A DNA stretch of 64,000 nt from Desmodus rotundus. Its lineage: Eukaryota > Chordata > Mammalia > Chiroptera > Phyllostomidae. The position numbers and the translations under genes are program-made. The stretch covers positions 26,179,427-26,243,426 of the forward strand of contig NC_071397.1 in assembly GCF_022682495.2 (NCBI RefSeq). Direction: 5' to 3'. Under the pieces are notes generated by a model. It saw nothing but the letters and a program-made list of their open reading frames with translations. It searched no databases and was not told the DNA's origin. Positions 25,642 to 39,145 of this stretch are shown here, piece after piece; position 1 is the first letter of the stretch; each line of letters opens with the position of its first letter.

Positions 25642-26044
25642 TGTTCTTATTTTATACTTATCTAAACTAAATTAATGTTGTCTTTCTTATTCTAATGTGT
25701 GCTGGTGTTTATTACAGTTTCTTCCTAAATGTATTTTTTAAGTTCTGATTTTCCACTCCAATTAGGCTTTTGATCAATATTGTCTCAGACCAATATTGAG
25801 CTTCTATTTTTGATTCTGCTTTTGTTCAATAAAGTAATATCACAGGCATTTCTTTGTTGTCTCAGTTATGAAATTAGGAAGCCTATTAGAAAATACCAAG
25901 TATTGTATCCTTTAGTTCTTCTTAACAGGAATTCCTTTGTCAGCTGTTGTGTTGTTTTCACTTCTCTTCATTTAACTTCTCTTCAATATGTCTTTGTGAA
26001 TGCAAATTCAAAGACATTTCATTGAAACTAGTTTTTCAATAATT

Positions 26045-26770
26045 CTGGGGGACAATCAGGACATCTCAAGAAAATTAAATGTTGCCCTACCCATCCCCAA
26101 CTCCCCCAGTCAATCCTCCTTCCCATTCTCTTTGTCCATGGATGCTTGATACAGGTTCCTTGACTTGACCCTTCCCTTCTTTCCCATTATCCCTCTTCTC
26201 CTTCCCCTCTGGTCACTGTCAGTTTGTTCTTTATTTCCATGTCTCTGGTTCTATTTTGCTCGCTTGTTTGTTTGGTTGATTAGGTTCCACTTACAGGTGA
26301 GATCATATGGTATTTGTCTTTCACTGACTGGCTTATTCCACTTAGCATAATGCTCTCAGTTCCATTCATGCTGTTGCAAAGGGTATAAGCTCCTTCTTCA
26401 TTTGTGTTGCATAGTATTCCATTGTGTAAATGTACATGACTTTGTGTATTTTTCAGTTATTTTTTCCTTGTGATTGATTTCTAGTTTCATACCATTAAGG
26501 TCAGATAAGATGCATGATCTGATTTCAATCTTCTTAAATTTATTGAGACTTATTTTTATCCTAATATGTGGTCTATCCTAGAAAACATGCATGTACACTT
26601 GAATGGATGCATATTCTCCTTCTTTGGAGTGTAATGCTCTGAAGATAGCAATGAATCCATTCAATCTAGGCGTCATTTAGGGTCACTGTTTCCTTGTTGA
26701 TTATATGTCTGGAAGATCTATCTTTTGATGGCAATGGGGTATTAAAATCCCCTGTCAATCTCTTCCTTTG
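26045..26770 (-). mobile_element. Older L1, antisense, internally deleted
   Basis: 26050-26440 is the complement of an L1 ORF2 C-terminus and 3'UTR (GATCATATGGTATTTGTC, CATAGTATTCCATTGTG). From about 26440 the text jumps to the complement of the ORF2 endonuclease end (TGTGATTGATTTCTAGTTTC, TTATTGAGACTTATTTTT). About 2 kb of reverse transcriptase is missing, by internal deletion or because two insertions abut. The endonuclease part resumes at 27686 beyond a younger L1. Confidence 0.75.
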
Positions 26771-26784
26771 TGTCCATCAAGATT

Positions 26785-27685
26785 TCCCTAGTGCACTGTT
26801 GGTGGGAATGCAGACTGCTACAGACACTGTGGAAAACAGTATGGAATTTCCTCAAAATACTAAAAATGGAACTGCCTTTTCACCCTGAGATTGCACTGCT
26901 GTAATTATACCCTGAGAATCCTGAAAAACCAATTCAAAATAACTTATTCATCCCTGTGTTCATAGCAGCATTATTTACAATAGCCAAGTGCTGGAAATGT
27001 CCTAAGTGCCCATCAGTATATGAGTGTAATAAAAAACTGTGGTACATTTACACAATGCAATGCTATGTAGCAAAAAGAAAGAAGAAACTTCTATCTTTCA
27101 CCAAACATGGATGAAACTAAAGAATATCATGCTAAGTGAAAGAAGCCAGGCATTGAAACACAAATATCGTATGATCTCTCCTTAAGAGGAACCTAATGAA
27201 CAAAACAAAAAAACAAACAAGGCATGGAAGCAAGTAACACACTGACAGTGACCAGAGGGGAAGGGAGGCAAGGGGAGGGTGATAAGTGTAGGAAGAAGGA
27301 GAATGGACTAGGTAAGGGATATTTATGCATGACCCATGGACATGGCCATCAGGGTGGGGACTGACTGTGGGAGTCAGGCGTGGACTGGGCGAAGGAGAGC
27401 AAAGGGGGATAATTGGAAGAACAGTGATAGAACAACAATAAAATATTTTATTTATTTGTTTGTTTATTTATTTATTTTTAGAGAGGGGGAAGGGAAGAAG
27501 AAATAGAGGGAGAAAAATATCAATGTGTGGTAGCCTCTCATGCGACCCCTACTGGGCACCTGGCCCACACCCCAGGCATGTGCCCTAACTGGGAATCATA
27601 TTGGTGACACTTTGTTTCATAGGCTGTTGCTCAATCCACTGACCCACACCAGCCAGAGCACAATAAAATATTTAGTAAAAAAAGA
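26785..27685 (+). mobile_element. Younger 5'-truncated L1 inside the antisense L1
   Basis: This carries the ORF2 C-terminal region (GTTGGTGGGAATGCAGACTG, GCATTATTTACAATAGCC), a 3'UTR with GACAGTGACCAGAGGGGAAG, and a tail with AATAAAATATTT split by a SINE and ending AGTAAAAAAAG. Possible TSDs AGATTTCCCT and AGAGTTCCTT match at 8 of 10. ORF2 is not open. Confidence 0.75.
27449..27659 (-). mobile_element. Ves-type SINE inserted in an L1 tail
   Basis: An antisense SINE (GAGGGAGAAAAATATC, CCTACTGGGCACCTGG, CCACACCAGCCAGAGC) with a perfect 14 bp TSD ACAATAAAATATTT at 27435-27448 and 27660-27673. The TSD copies the L1 polyadenylation signal, so AATAAA now sits on both sides. Confidence 0.9.
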
Positions 27686-27930
27686 GTTCCTTTATATAGT
27701 TAGTTGCTTCTATGTTGAGTGCATAAATTTTTACAAAGGTTATATCCTCTTGTTGGATTGCTACCTTTATCTTTATGTAGTGTCATTCTTTGTCTGTTAT
27801 CATGGCCTTTGTTTTAAATTTTATTTTGTCAGATATAAGTATTGCTTCCCCAGCTTTTTAAAAATTTTCATATTTATGAAATATTTTCCCATCCCTTTAC
27901 CTATTAGAGTTCTTAGCATATTACTCATAA
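27686..27930 (-). mobile_element. Antisense L1 endonuclease region, continuation
   Basis: The complement of the ORF2 endonuclease continues here: TTCTATGTTGAGTGCATAA, TCCTCTTGTTGGATTGCTAC, TGTAGTGTCATTCTTTGTC. The join across the inserted L1 is co-linear with the part ending near 26770. Confidence 0.7.
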
Positions 27931-28770
27931 TTATTTTTTAAATCTCTAATCTGATAATTTCAACATTCCTACTCTGTCTGGCTCTGATGCTTGTTCTGTA
28001 TCTTTAAATTGTGATTTTTTTTTTGCATTTTGCTCTGCCATAATTTTTTCTTGATAGTTAAACATGATGTACTGGGTAAAAGGAATTGCTGTAAATGGAC
28101 CTTTAATAATATGATGGTGAGATGTGGAGAGAAGGAAAGTATTCTATAGTCTTATGATCATATCTCCATCTTTACTGAGCCTATGTCTCTGGACTATGAA
28201 CTTCACAGACATTCTTAATTATTTTCTTCTTCCTTAAATTGAATGGAATGATGGAGTTGAGTATTTCTCTTCTCCCACATCAATTGACTCTCATAATACC
28301 CAGCAAGTTAGGCTCTGATTAACTAGTTTCTGATAAGAGAGGCCATTTTAAGAAGAACAGAGTACCTTGGAGTATTTAAAAATGGTTTCTTTCTTCTCTC
28401 TACTGCAGCCACCAGGAGGTTTTTTTCTGGTATTTACTGTGGGAACCCAAGCAAACTCCTGGAAGGAAATTGCACAGTATTGTTGGGGGAGCCCCCCATG
28501 AGTGGACTTCTCTGGAATCTTTAACTCTTAGACATGTCTTCAACGAGCCTTTAGCAATTCAACAATTATAGTTTAGGTTTCTAGCCTGGCGCTGGTTTCC
28601 AGGAGGTTTCTGCTCACAAATCTCTGTTCCCATAAACTGCAGCTGCCTGTATTCACCTGTCCCGTCTGTCTCTGTAATTCTGGGGACAGTAGTCTGCTCT
28701 GTGTCTCCCCTCTCTTATGGATGGATACAAAAGCCATTGTTGATTTTTTAACTATGTTCAGCATTTTATT
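27931..28770 (-). mobile_element. Probable ancient L1M-type sequence, antisense
   Basis: Phrases such as AACATGATGTACTGGGTAAAA, TTTCTAGCCTGGCGCTGG, CAGGAGGTTTCTGCTCACAA and GGGGACAGTAGTCTGCTCTG belong, as far as I recall, to a widespread mammalian repeat of L1M type. The exact subfamily and portion are not certain. The minus-strand frame at 28573-28764 is incidental. Confidence 0.45.
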
Positions 28771-31470
28771 TCTTTTTAAATATAGCAGAGACTTCCCAGC
28801 TCTTTATTTGTGGATCCAGAACCCATAAAGATTTTTTTAGATGTAAATATATGTAATATGTAATTTATTTCTATAAAAAATAAGTATCAAATCTCATCTC
28901 TATCTTCATGTATATGTGTAAACCAGGCTATGCATGTATGTGTATGTTCTGTCAATTCTAATTTAAAAGAAGTTTTAAAATAAAATATTATTTTATTTAG
29001 TAATTAATATCATATAATGAAATAGATAATACTAGTTTGAAAAGCAAAATTACTTTAATCTACAGTGCAAATTTAAAAGTAAAAGAGAGAGAAAGAGAAA
29101 GAGAAAGAGAACTTACTATTAAACTTTCCAGACTTCAGATAATACTGGAGCATATGGAAAGAACAATAGGTGGATGCATGGAAAAGTAGGTAGATAATAG
29201 AGAATAGCTAAGTAAGTAGAAATAAAAAAAATGGTATTAACATAGGTAAAATAATTCATAGTCATAGAAGAAAATATCTCGAATGGTCTATTCCTTTATT
29301 TTTTATCTTCATACTAAATTATTTTGGTCAATATATTTTTCCAGTGCTTTAAATTTTAAATAAAACTATTTGTGCGGCATATAAAAATTTCTCTTCATTA
29401 CTATCTATATTGTGACATGAGGTTTTTTTTAATTACAAACATATTTTTAATGGAAAAATTCTATTGAAGCCTTCAGCTCATTTTACCTAGATCTGAAAAC
29501 ACTTTTGGATAAACAAACAAAACAAACAAACAAACAGTTGTATGTCTTCAAAATAAATGAATGACAATTTCATCATAATTTGTTATTCAGGACAGCCAAT
29601 TTAAATATTTAGTAAATAAGACTTTCAGAGCTAAAGGTTTCATTACAAAGACTATCTTAATAAGTATTAAAGATGATTTTTCTATGCCATGGGTAAAAGA
29701 ATATTTCATCTGTTTTTTAGGTAATACATTTGTACTCTTTATTGATTTATCTTAAACTGTTTTTATATAAGAATACACAGAGATGCTTGAAGTAAAAGAT
29801 ATTTCAATTTATATGAGATTTTTTTCCCTCTTTTCCCAGGACATTTCTAAGTTCTCTGGAAGGAAAGAATTTAATTTAGTGGTATGAAATAGTGTAACTG
29901 ATTGAGGAAAAAACTGTTTTCCCTGTTCCAATTTGTACCACAAACTTCTATATTCCCTTATCATCTCAAACTTTTTTTTTTAATATTCTCATTTGCCATG
30001 GCTGAAATCAAATTGGCGCATTTTGGGAAACACGAACACATTAAATCCTCGCAGTTATCCTGGCTTGCTTCCTCCATCTTTAGTTCTTCATGCTATATCT
30101 GTAGTCACTTCTTTGTGAATCTAGCTCAAAATTTTACTGATATGTAAACCCTCAGTCCTCTCCTGCAGTCCCCTCATTGCCTCAGTTCAGGTCCTTCTTG
30201 TGTCTTACCTGGAAGAGCTCAACAATTGTCTGTTGTGATTTCCTGGTGTTAAGTCACTCGACTCAGGCCCCTTTAAAAGTGTTTAGAGTGAAGAGGAATG
30301 TGAAGAAGAGTATGAAGAGTGAGTGACATGAGGGTGATATTTTAGATGGCATAATCAATGCAGATTTATCTGATGAGGTGACATTTGACAAAAAAAAAAA
30401 CTTCAGGAATGAACAGAAATTAATTTACAGATTCTCAGGGAAGGGTAGTCTAGGCCTCAGGTTAGGACTCCACAAAGGTCTCAGGCAGGGGTCCACTGAG
30501 CACTTAAGGAAATCAAGGACACCCAGCACCATGGCTGAAACAGGATGACCAAGGTCAGTAGTAGGAAACAGAATCAGAGAAGAGAGGACAAGGAAGAGAA
30601 AAATCATCAACATGTTGAAAGAGATGGTACAAGTTTGTGGTTTTACTTTGAGTGAGATGGGAAGCCATAATGGGGATTTTAGGACAAGATGGCGTGATAT
30701 AAATTACACATTAATATAATTACTACTGTTATATATACTGAAGGTGGGTATAAATGGAAGAGCCAATATGAGAAATACTTGGATTTTCTTTCTCAGTCTA
30801 AATGTGTTTAGTGAGAAGGAAATCTTCTGTGGTGAAATCCCAAGAGTTACCTTACTAATATTTTATGAGTCAAGTTGTTCAGAGGAGAAAGGCTAGAGAT
30901 ATACCAAAGTATAGTTACAAAAATATGCTGAATATGGTACAGAGCTTGAGGAGATTTTCAAAGGAAACAAAAAGTTTTGTCTTCAGTAAGAAATGTTCAA
31001 AGCTATAGAGAACATCTATAAGAGGTTATTTGACCCAAACTGAGGACATGCGGGGAAGCAATATCTCAAATGCTCCAGAGAATGACAATTTTGCAGCTTC
31101 TTTTATATATTTGGAATTAAGGAGAGAAAGTACAGAACAGTGCATGAAAGTGGGAGAAATGCAGGGAAGTTTCTATGATTCCATTACAGGATAGTTAACA
31201 AAATTATGTACTTCCTCGAAGGCCTCCAAGAGCTCTGGAAAAGAGAATTACTTATGGCATTTCAAAGTTGTGTTAATCTAGAGGCATGAGAACAATGGAC
31301 AAGGCTTACTTAAGGCAAAATATACCTTTTATAGGCCTGAGGCAAGACTACCCACCATGACTGGCCCAGTTAAGAATTTATGATCAGATCACCCTGTGAA
31401 ATTACTTTCTATAAGATTTATTAGAGTCGCTTTTGGGTAGGAGATCAGATGATAAAGGATAACTTTGAAA
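28771..31470. other. Gene-free interval with unidentified repeat-like parts
   Basis: No gene is recognised. There is a (GAAA/GA)n run at 29083-29112. The part at 30960-31440 (AACTGAGGACATGCGGGGAA, CACCCTGTGAAATTACTTTC) has moderate GC and reads like an old LTR, but I cannot name it. A frame at 29902-30147 has no features. Confidence 0.4.
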
Positions 31471-31483
31471 AATGGCTGCTTCT

Positions 31484-31720
31484 GCCCTGGCTGGAAGCTC
31501 AGTGGAGCTTCCACTCAGTGGATTGAGTGCAGGCTGCGAACCAAAGGGTCGCCAGTTCGATTCCCAGTCAGGGCACATGCCTGGGTTGTGGACCAGGTCC
31601 CCAATGAGGGCCACGTAAGAGGCAACCAGGAATTGATATTTCTCTCCCTCTCTTTCTCCCTCCCTCCCCCTCTCTAAAAATAAACAAATAAAATCTTAAA
31701 AAAGAAAAGAAAGAAAAACT
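31484..31720 (+). mobile_element. Ves-type SINE
   Basis: Begins GCCCTGGCTGGAAGCTCAG and carries GCCAGTTCGATTCCCAGTCA, GGGTTGTGGACCAGGTCC, a CTCCCTCCCTCC run and an A-rich tail. A small internal duplication (AGCTCAGTGGAGCTTCCACT...) expands the A-box side. TSD GCTGCTTCT is at 31475-31483 and 31721-31729. Confidence 0.88.
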
Positions 31721-31729
31721 GCTGCTTCT

Positions 31730-32164
31730 ACGGTGACCTTCAATCTAAACAGAGTAGGGTTGATGGGATTAGTGGCATTGGTGCCTAATGCAAATTGTGG
31801 TTTTGAAGTTGTGAGTAATAGTGAAGCAGTAAGGATAAAGAAAGGAGGCTTGCCAAGTGCACAAAAAGTTGGATGTACTCCCTCAACAGTTCACTAAAGA
31901 CTATGTAGAGGTGAGCTAGAAGTGAGTGGTGGGTCAGCCTCATTTGAACCTGAGGGCTTTTGTGGATCCTCAGCTCATTCACTCCAATAACAACATCAAG
32001 ACTGGCAAAGCAGATGACTCAGAGCTCTCTTCCCCTCTTTTACCTGGCAATTCTTAGTTAACTTAGTAGGCTCTTTTTGTATTTTCCATTCTCTGGTCCT
32101 AGTTGTTTCCCAGGACTCTACTTATGTTTTATCTTATTCCCTGTATTATTTTCATGAAATTACA
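31730..32164. other. Gene-free interval
   Basis: Nothing is recognised here. A 65-codon minus-strand frame is incidental. Confidence 0.4.
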
Positions 32165-33125
32165 AAAAAATTCTCAAGAGTGGTAGGAAAGCTTCTGGGC
32201 ATTTTTCACATATATTATAAAATATGTATATTATCCTAATAACATATATCTTAGAGGGCTAATGGAAATATCACAGACATATATGGCTAGTAGAAATTGT
32301 TAAAAGTCAGGTGGCCTGTATATTTTTTCCTTTAGAAAAAAATTATATCCAAGTCTTACCAGATGCCTCATTTATATAAACACCTGGAGGTTCTATGACC
32401 TCAACACACACACACACATACACACACATGAGATCTGCAAGAAATGTCTTATTTTTATCTAAAGTCTCATATGTCTATTTAAATTTATTAAGATCTTGAC
32501 ATGAACTGGAACTAAATTATCATGTTCATGTTGAAGAACTGTGCTATGTTCTGATTCATATTAACATCACATATAGGTAGAATTCTGTGTGTAATAAATC
32601 GCTGCATATTCTTGGTGTTAGGGTGATGTGAGGGAAAGTACAGTAGCTATGATAAAGACTAGCTAGATGCTCACCAATCTTTTTTTAAATTAATTAATTT
32701 ATTTTTATTCAGTTACAATTGTCTGCATTTTCTCCCCTTCCCTCCACCCCACCCCAGCCAGTCCCACCTCCCTCCCCCACCTCTACCCTCCCCCTTGATT
32801 TTGTCCTTGTGTCCTTTATAGTAGCTCCTATAGAGCCCTCTCCCCCCTATCCCCTCCCCACTCCCCTGTGGCTATTGTTACAATGTTCTTATACCCTTTG
32901 CAATGGCATGGATGGAACTGGAGAGCATTATGCTAAGTGAAATAAGCCAGGCGGTGAGGGACAAATACCATATGATCTCACCTTTAACTGGAACATAATC
33001 AACAGAAGAAAAAAGCAAACAAAATATAACCAGAGACATTGAAATCACCAATCTTGATTCCTCTTGCTTTGGCTACAATTTTCAGCCTCTTTTACACTTG
33101 ACTTGGAACAAATTAACTAGATATT
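32165..33125 (+). repeat. Inverted duplicated segment, copy A
   Basis: Without the L1 at 32682-33044, about 600 bp match the complement of 42445-43225. Anchors include 32181-32198 against 43194-43211, 32387-32403 against 42988-43004, 32657-32680 against 42512-42535 (24 identical bases), and GATTCCTCTTGCTTTGG at 33056-33072. I estimate overall identity near three quarters. It is either a local inverted duplication or two copies of an unrecognised dispersed repeat. A CA run lies at 32404-32430. Confidence 0.75.
32682..33044 (-). mobile_element. Short L1 with 5' inversion
   Basis: 32682-32894 is the complement of an L1 3' end (TTATTCAGTTACAATTGTCTG followed by C-rich 3'UTR). From about 32895 the plus strand shows the ORF2 C-terminus (ATGGCATGGATGGAACTGGA, GCTAAGTGAAATAAGCCAGG). 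The 5' part is therefore inverted relative to the 3' part. TSD TCACCAATCTT at 32671-32681 and 33045-33055 is perfect and shows a single event. Confidence 0.85.
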
Positions 33126-33290
33126 TCATTTTTATTAAAAGTAAAAAAGAAATAACTACAAAAACAAATGACAGTTTCATTGCATTCAATTTTTCTCAAA
33201 TGAGTAAACCGAGGCTCAGAAGGTTTAGGTGTATACATTTAACCACACTTTTTATAATTTTTAAAGCAAGTAGTTAGTATTAGATGTTAG

Positions 33291-33333
33291 GTTTCTTTCT
33301 TTTTCTTTTTTTTTTTAGAGAGAGGCAGAGAGG

Positions 33334-33386
<53 letters not shown>

Positions 33387-33507
33387 ATTTGTTGTTCTTA
33401 TTTATGCGTTCACTGGTTGATTCCTATATGTGCCCTGACCAGAGATCAAACCGGCAACCTTGGTGTATTGGGACCATGCTCTAACCAACTGAGCTACCAG
33501 CCAGGGC
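33291..33507 (-). mobile_element. tRNA-derived SINE with expanded GA tract
   Basis: The minus strand begins GCCCTGGCTGGTAGCTCAG, with a B box (GGTTTGATCTCTGGTCAGGG) and a T/A-rich tail. The CT-rich part has grown into a pure (GA)n tract on the plus strand at 33339-33383. The subfamily differs from the standard Ves copies. Confidence 0.8.
33339..33383 (+). repeat. (GA)n microsatellite within SINE
   Basis: About 22 uninterrupted AG dinucleotides. The 66-codon frame across it, rich in Arg-Glu, is an artefact of the repeat. Confidence 0.95.
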
Positions 33508-34428
33508 AGATCCTCAGTTTCCTAATAATGCTGTATTTTTATCAGCACCCCATTAGCATTTTATATGTTTTATGAGCTACATTTTAGATATAGCTTAAAA
33601 ACTAGTTTCAAGAACAGCATTGCAAAAACAACTCTGAACACAAAGAATCATCAATAAAAGAGAAGTATAAAAGAATAGAAACTTTTGAGAAAAATGAAAA
33701 CTGTAATAAATATTTTTTACAAAAAATATGCTAAAACAGATGGAGTACATCATAACCTGACAATTGTTCAAAATGAAGAAAAGCCTTAATTTTTCAATAC
33801 TTAAGCAGAGATTTTCAAAGGCTTCAATCATAAAGAAAAATCTGAAAATAAGAATATATGGACTGTCTTTAAAGTAACCTATTTATAGATTATCATTCTG
33901 TTTGTGTAACCCTGTTTACATAGAAAACCAATGAAAGCCCTACAGATACAGTTTTCTCTGGGCATGAGGTGCCTTTGAAGTTAACCATAGTTTAACATGC
34001 TGAGTGTGAAATAGCATCAGAGTAGTGCAGTCTCATTACAGAAACATGGTCTGAAAATGAGTTTACAAAAAAAGGAGGAAAAGAGCATTTTCTTACACAT
34101 CTGAGTTTATGAAATGCTTTGAAAAATACTTGATATCTGTAGACTGTGTGGGCATGTCTAAAAGATAGCACAGCTATTCGGAGTAAGAGCACTCTGACTT
34201 GCAAAAGATACGGTTTGTCCCAGAGCTAATATTTTGAATAGTCTTTTTTTTGTTGTTCTTCACTTTCTCCTTTGTTATTTTTAATCATCACTGTGGATTT
34301 CATTTTATCTATTCACCAGAAAATTATCAATTGTATGCTTCAGATTACATATCTCCAAATTTATATGGCCAACTGCTTTCTCAGCATAACCACTTGGATG
34401 TCTAGTAGGCATCTCAAACTCATTGGTT
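33508..34428. other. Gene-free interval
   Basis: AT-rich, no gene or repeat recognised. Confidence 0.45.
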
Positions 34429-34443
34429 GAAAAATAAGCTCCT
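34429..34443. repeat. Left TSD of the PHGDH retrocopy
   Basis: GAAAAATAAGCTCCT, repeated without mismatch at 36294-36308 after the A-rich tail. TT before GAAAA fits L1 endonuclease cleavage. Confidence 0.95.
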
Positions 34444-36293
<1,850 letters not shown>

Positions 36294-36308
36294 GAAAAAT
36301 AAGCTCCT

Positions 36309-37046
36309 GTTCTCCTACCTGACCTTCAAGTTAATCACAGAGAGGAAAAAAAATTACAATTCTTACTTCCCTAGGTTAAATGGCCTTATATCATCTCTGA
36401 CATCTCACTCATACCATGTGTTCAGTGTGTCAAAAATATCTGTTGATAGTTTTGTGTACCAAATAGGAATAGATTCTGTGTAGGATAGAGAGCTTTTCTT
36501 CAGGGAAACCTGGAGTGATTGAGGGAGAAAAATTTCCTTGAAGTGGGAGGAAACTAGCACTGTGTGTTGTATTTTTTTGATTATACTTGTTCAAAATTAA
36601 TATTGACTTGTGGGCTAAAACTCAGTAGGAAAGAAACTAGGTTAGCACTTTTGAGGATGATTAAAGTCTTTAGATTAAAATTATTTTAAATTACCTAAGT
36701 ACCATTTACTAGGCAAAAAAGCATTCAGTCTAAGGTTGCACAAAGCTTCCCTGAGGAAGAATCCAGTAGTTCTTTGGTTGTCCTTTATCCACTTATTTTT
36801 TAATATCATCTGACTTCACATATTCTACAAATTTGATAAACCTGTTGTATCTCTTTCTGAATTATTGATAAAATTGTTTAATATTAAGAGCCAAATAAAC
36901 TTTTTACAAAGTTGGAAAAAATATCTGTTGCCTCTACTTTCAAACTATAGCTTAAATCTGACTACTTCTTAGCTAGTTCCACTAATAGCATTCTGCTTCG
37001 ACCACCATTACTTCTCTTTGAATTATTGTAGTAGACTCCCAAACTA
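36309..37046. other. Gene-free interval between two retrocopies
   Basis: AT-rich, nothing recognised. Confidence 0.45.
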
Positions 37047-37060
37047 GTTTTACTATTCCT

Positions 37061-37680
37061 TATTCCTTTTATTTTTAGGTTTTAAAACTTTCTATTTGCA
37101 TATTTTAAAAAGAGTGCATTCTAAAAATTAAAACCATTTTAACAAAAATAATGGCACTCTGATTAAACTGCATTTTACAACCTGTAGGACTCCTTGGACC
37201 AGCTTAGTTTCTCCTCTAGATTTCACTGTGGACCCACCACCTTCTGTCTTCACCAACACCCAAGCTCTTTTGCTTCCATGCCAGCTAGACAGGCAGATGG
37301 GAGAGGCAGGTGCGACCTTCACTGAGAAGTAGTTCTGTGTTGTGAAAAGGGGCAGCATAGTTATTTACACTGATCCAACTGTTTTACATCTTACAAAGCT
37401 AAAGAGCTAAAAGAAGTGGAATAAGAAGGCAATGCTTATGGAACGGGCAGTGCACATTGGCACTGCGGGCCTCACTAGGATTCGCCTGTTGTTTCTCCTG
37501 TTCAATCCTCTCTTTTGAAGACAGATATATCTCTCCTGTTTCTGTCTTCTTCGATTTCAACTTCTTATATTTCTCAGTCTCAGCCATATCCGGTTTTTAT
37601 GAGACGCGGCTGCGGAGCAAGCGGAGCGAGCTGCGCAAAGAAGAGGAGTCCTATCTGCTCAGAGACCACTGCCGAGTCTG
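37061..37680 (-). pseudogene. TMSB4X: Processed pseudogene of thymosin beta-4
   Basis: The parent is a 44-residue actin-monomer-sequestering peptide. On the minus strand the copy shows a GCTCGCTCCGC-rich 5'UTR, then D-M-A-E-T-E-K-Y-like text and the actin-binding K-L-K-S-K-K-T-E-T core, with I-E-Q-E-K-Q near the end (37475-37602). The 3'UTR is well preserved (AAGCATTGCCTTCTTATT, TTTAGCTCTTTAGCTTTGTA, GCAGTTTAATCAGAGTGCC, ATATGCAAATAGAAAG). The start codon is changed and codon 3 is a stop. One base is lost before the normal stop. A 62-codon frame from internal Met6 runs into UTR and is not the natural protein. The tail is decayed (AAAAATAAAAGG). GTTTTACTATTCCT at 37047-37060 and GTTTTACTGTTTCT at 37681-37694 are likely TSDs (12 of 14). 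A TMSB4Y-like parent cannot be excluded. Confidence 0.92.
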
Positions 37681-37694
37681 GTTTTACTGTTTCT

Positions 37695-38390
37695 GTAACG
37701 GGTCCCCATTAAATTATCCTCAAAGGAGAAGTCATAATGGTCCTGTTAGCAATTCATATTATGCCACTCATGTGTTCGAAATCTTTTGATGACTTCCATC
37801 TTCAAGAAGAATAAAAGCCAAATTCTTTACTTCCATTGGTCCACAAAAGCTTTTAGCGAGACACGTCCTTTTTTCTCTGACTTTAAAGCTTCCTACCCCT
37901 CCTCTCATTCAGTCTGCCTTCTTCATATGGACCTTTTTGCCATTTTTCCCATACAATATACACTGCCACCTTTCACCCTTTGTTCTTGCTGTTTTGTCTG
38001 CCTAGAATGCTCTTTTGCTAGATATGCTTGTATGTATGTCAGGGATTCAACAGAAAACTGATGACACACTGAAATTAAGATAAAGTGAGGAAGGTTTCTT
38101 TAGAAAGGGACTCATTTTAAGATTTGGGTGAGGCAGAAGAAACATTTAACAGAAGTGAAGAAATACATCATATTTTTATCCCCCATAATAGATTAAAAGA
38201 TTTTGTTAATATTTATTACATCACTCTTCTAGCAGGGGGGTGGGGGATCAAGTCAAATCAAGCTAGGGAGGACAGAAATGGACTTTTTCAAATGAGGAAG
38301 AAGAAGAGAAGAAGAAGGAGGAAGAGTTGTTGTCGAAGTTTAGCAGAAAACCATTATCAACACTGGTTGTACAATAAGGCTTATCAAGCC
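37695..38390. other. Gene-free interval
   Basis: No gene is recognised. There is a GA-rich run at 38295-38330. Frames at 37786-38061 and 38124-38465 have no domain; the latter owes its Arg/Lys cluster to the GA run. Confidence 0.45.
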
Positions 38391-38394
38391 TTTA

Positions 38395-38560
38395 AAATGC
38401 ACCAGGTGCCGTCATGTCAGGTGCTTTATGCACATTATTTACTTACTCTTCACAACAACCTGTGATACAGGGGCATTTTCTCATTTTAGAAATTAGGACA
38501 CTGAGATTCAAAGAAGTGTGATCACCCAGGTAGCAATTAGTGCTGCCAGAACGACAATAA
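38395..38560 (-). mobile_element. MIR, antisense
   Basis: Complement of MIR core and tail: ATGTCAGGTGCTTTATGCAC, CTTCACAACAACCTGTGATA, CATTTTCTCATTTTAGAAAT and GACACTGAGATTCAAAGAAG. A common ancient mammalian SINE. Confidence 0.7.
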
Positions 38561-38725
38561 GGGAAACTGATTGCCAAGACTTCCTTCCTCCTTGATACAC
38601 TTTACTGTTTTTTGGTTGACGCTAGTTAACTTTTCTCTCCTTGTACAGAGTACAAATCTTGTTTTTCTATCTAGGGGGTTAGATGATCTTATTAAAATTT
38701 TAGCCTCCTGCAAACCCTCTGTATT

Positions 38726-39145
38726 AGTTACTGAGGACTACTCTAACAAATTACCACAAACATGGTAGATTAAAACAACAAAAATACATTCTCTTGCCCA
38801 AAGGCCAAAATCAAGGTGTCAGCAGGGTCACACTCCCTAAAAGGCTCTAGGGAGTATCCTTCCTTTTCTCTTCCAGTTTCTGGTGGCTTCAGTATTCCTC
38901 AGTCTATGGCAGAATAACAGAAATCCTTGCCTTTACTTTCAGGTGCACTTTTCCTGTGTCTCTGTGGATAGCTTTTTTTTTTTCTTTTTTTTTTTATCAT
39001 TATTCAAGATACATACCTTGGATTTAGGGTCCATTCTAATCTAGTATGATATCATCCTCGTCATTTAATTACATCACAGATCCCATTTTCAAGTTAAGTC
39101 ACCTTTTGAGGTTCTGGGTGGATATGAATTTTTGGGAAACACGAT
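38726..39145 (-). mobile_element. MaLR-type LTR, antisense
   Basis: Opens TGTATTAGTTACTGAGGACT, then ACAAATTACCACAAACATGG, TCAAGGTGTCAGCAGGGTCA, a T-rich run near 38970, AAGTTAAGTCACCTTTTGAG and CACGATTCAACCC. The order fits a complemented MaLR LTR. The exact family is uncertain. Confidence 0.55.

Noticed and set aside
27540..27941. 133-codon frame rich in Phe, Leu and Tyr
   Set aside because: It crosses a SINE, an L1 tail and an antisense L1, so it has no single origin.
37399..37587. Small 62-residue protein resembling a thymosin
   Set aside because: It begins at the internal Met6 of a degraded TMSB4X copy and runs on through a frameshift into 3'UTR.
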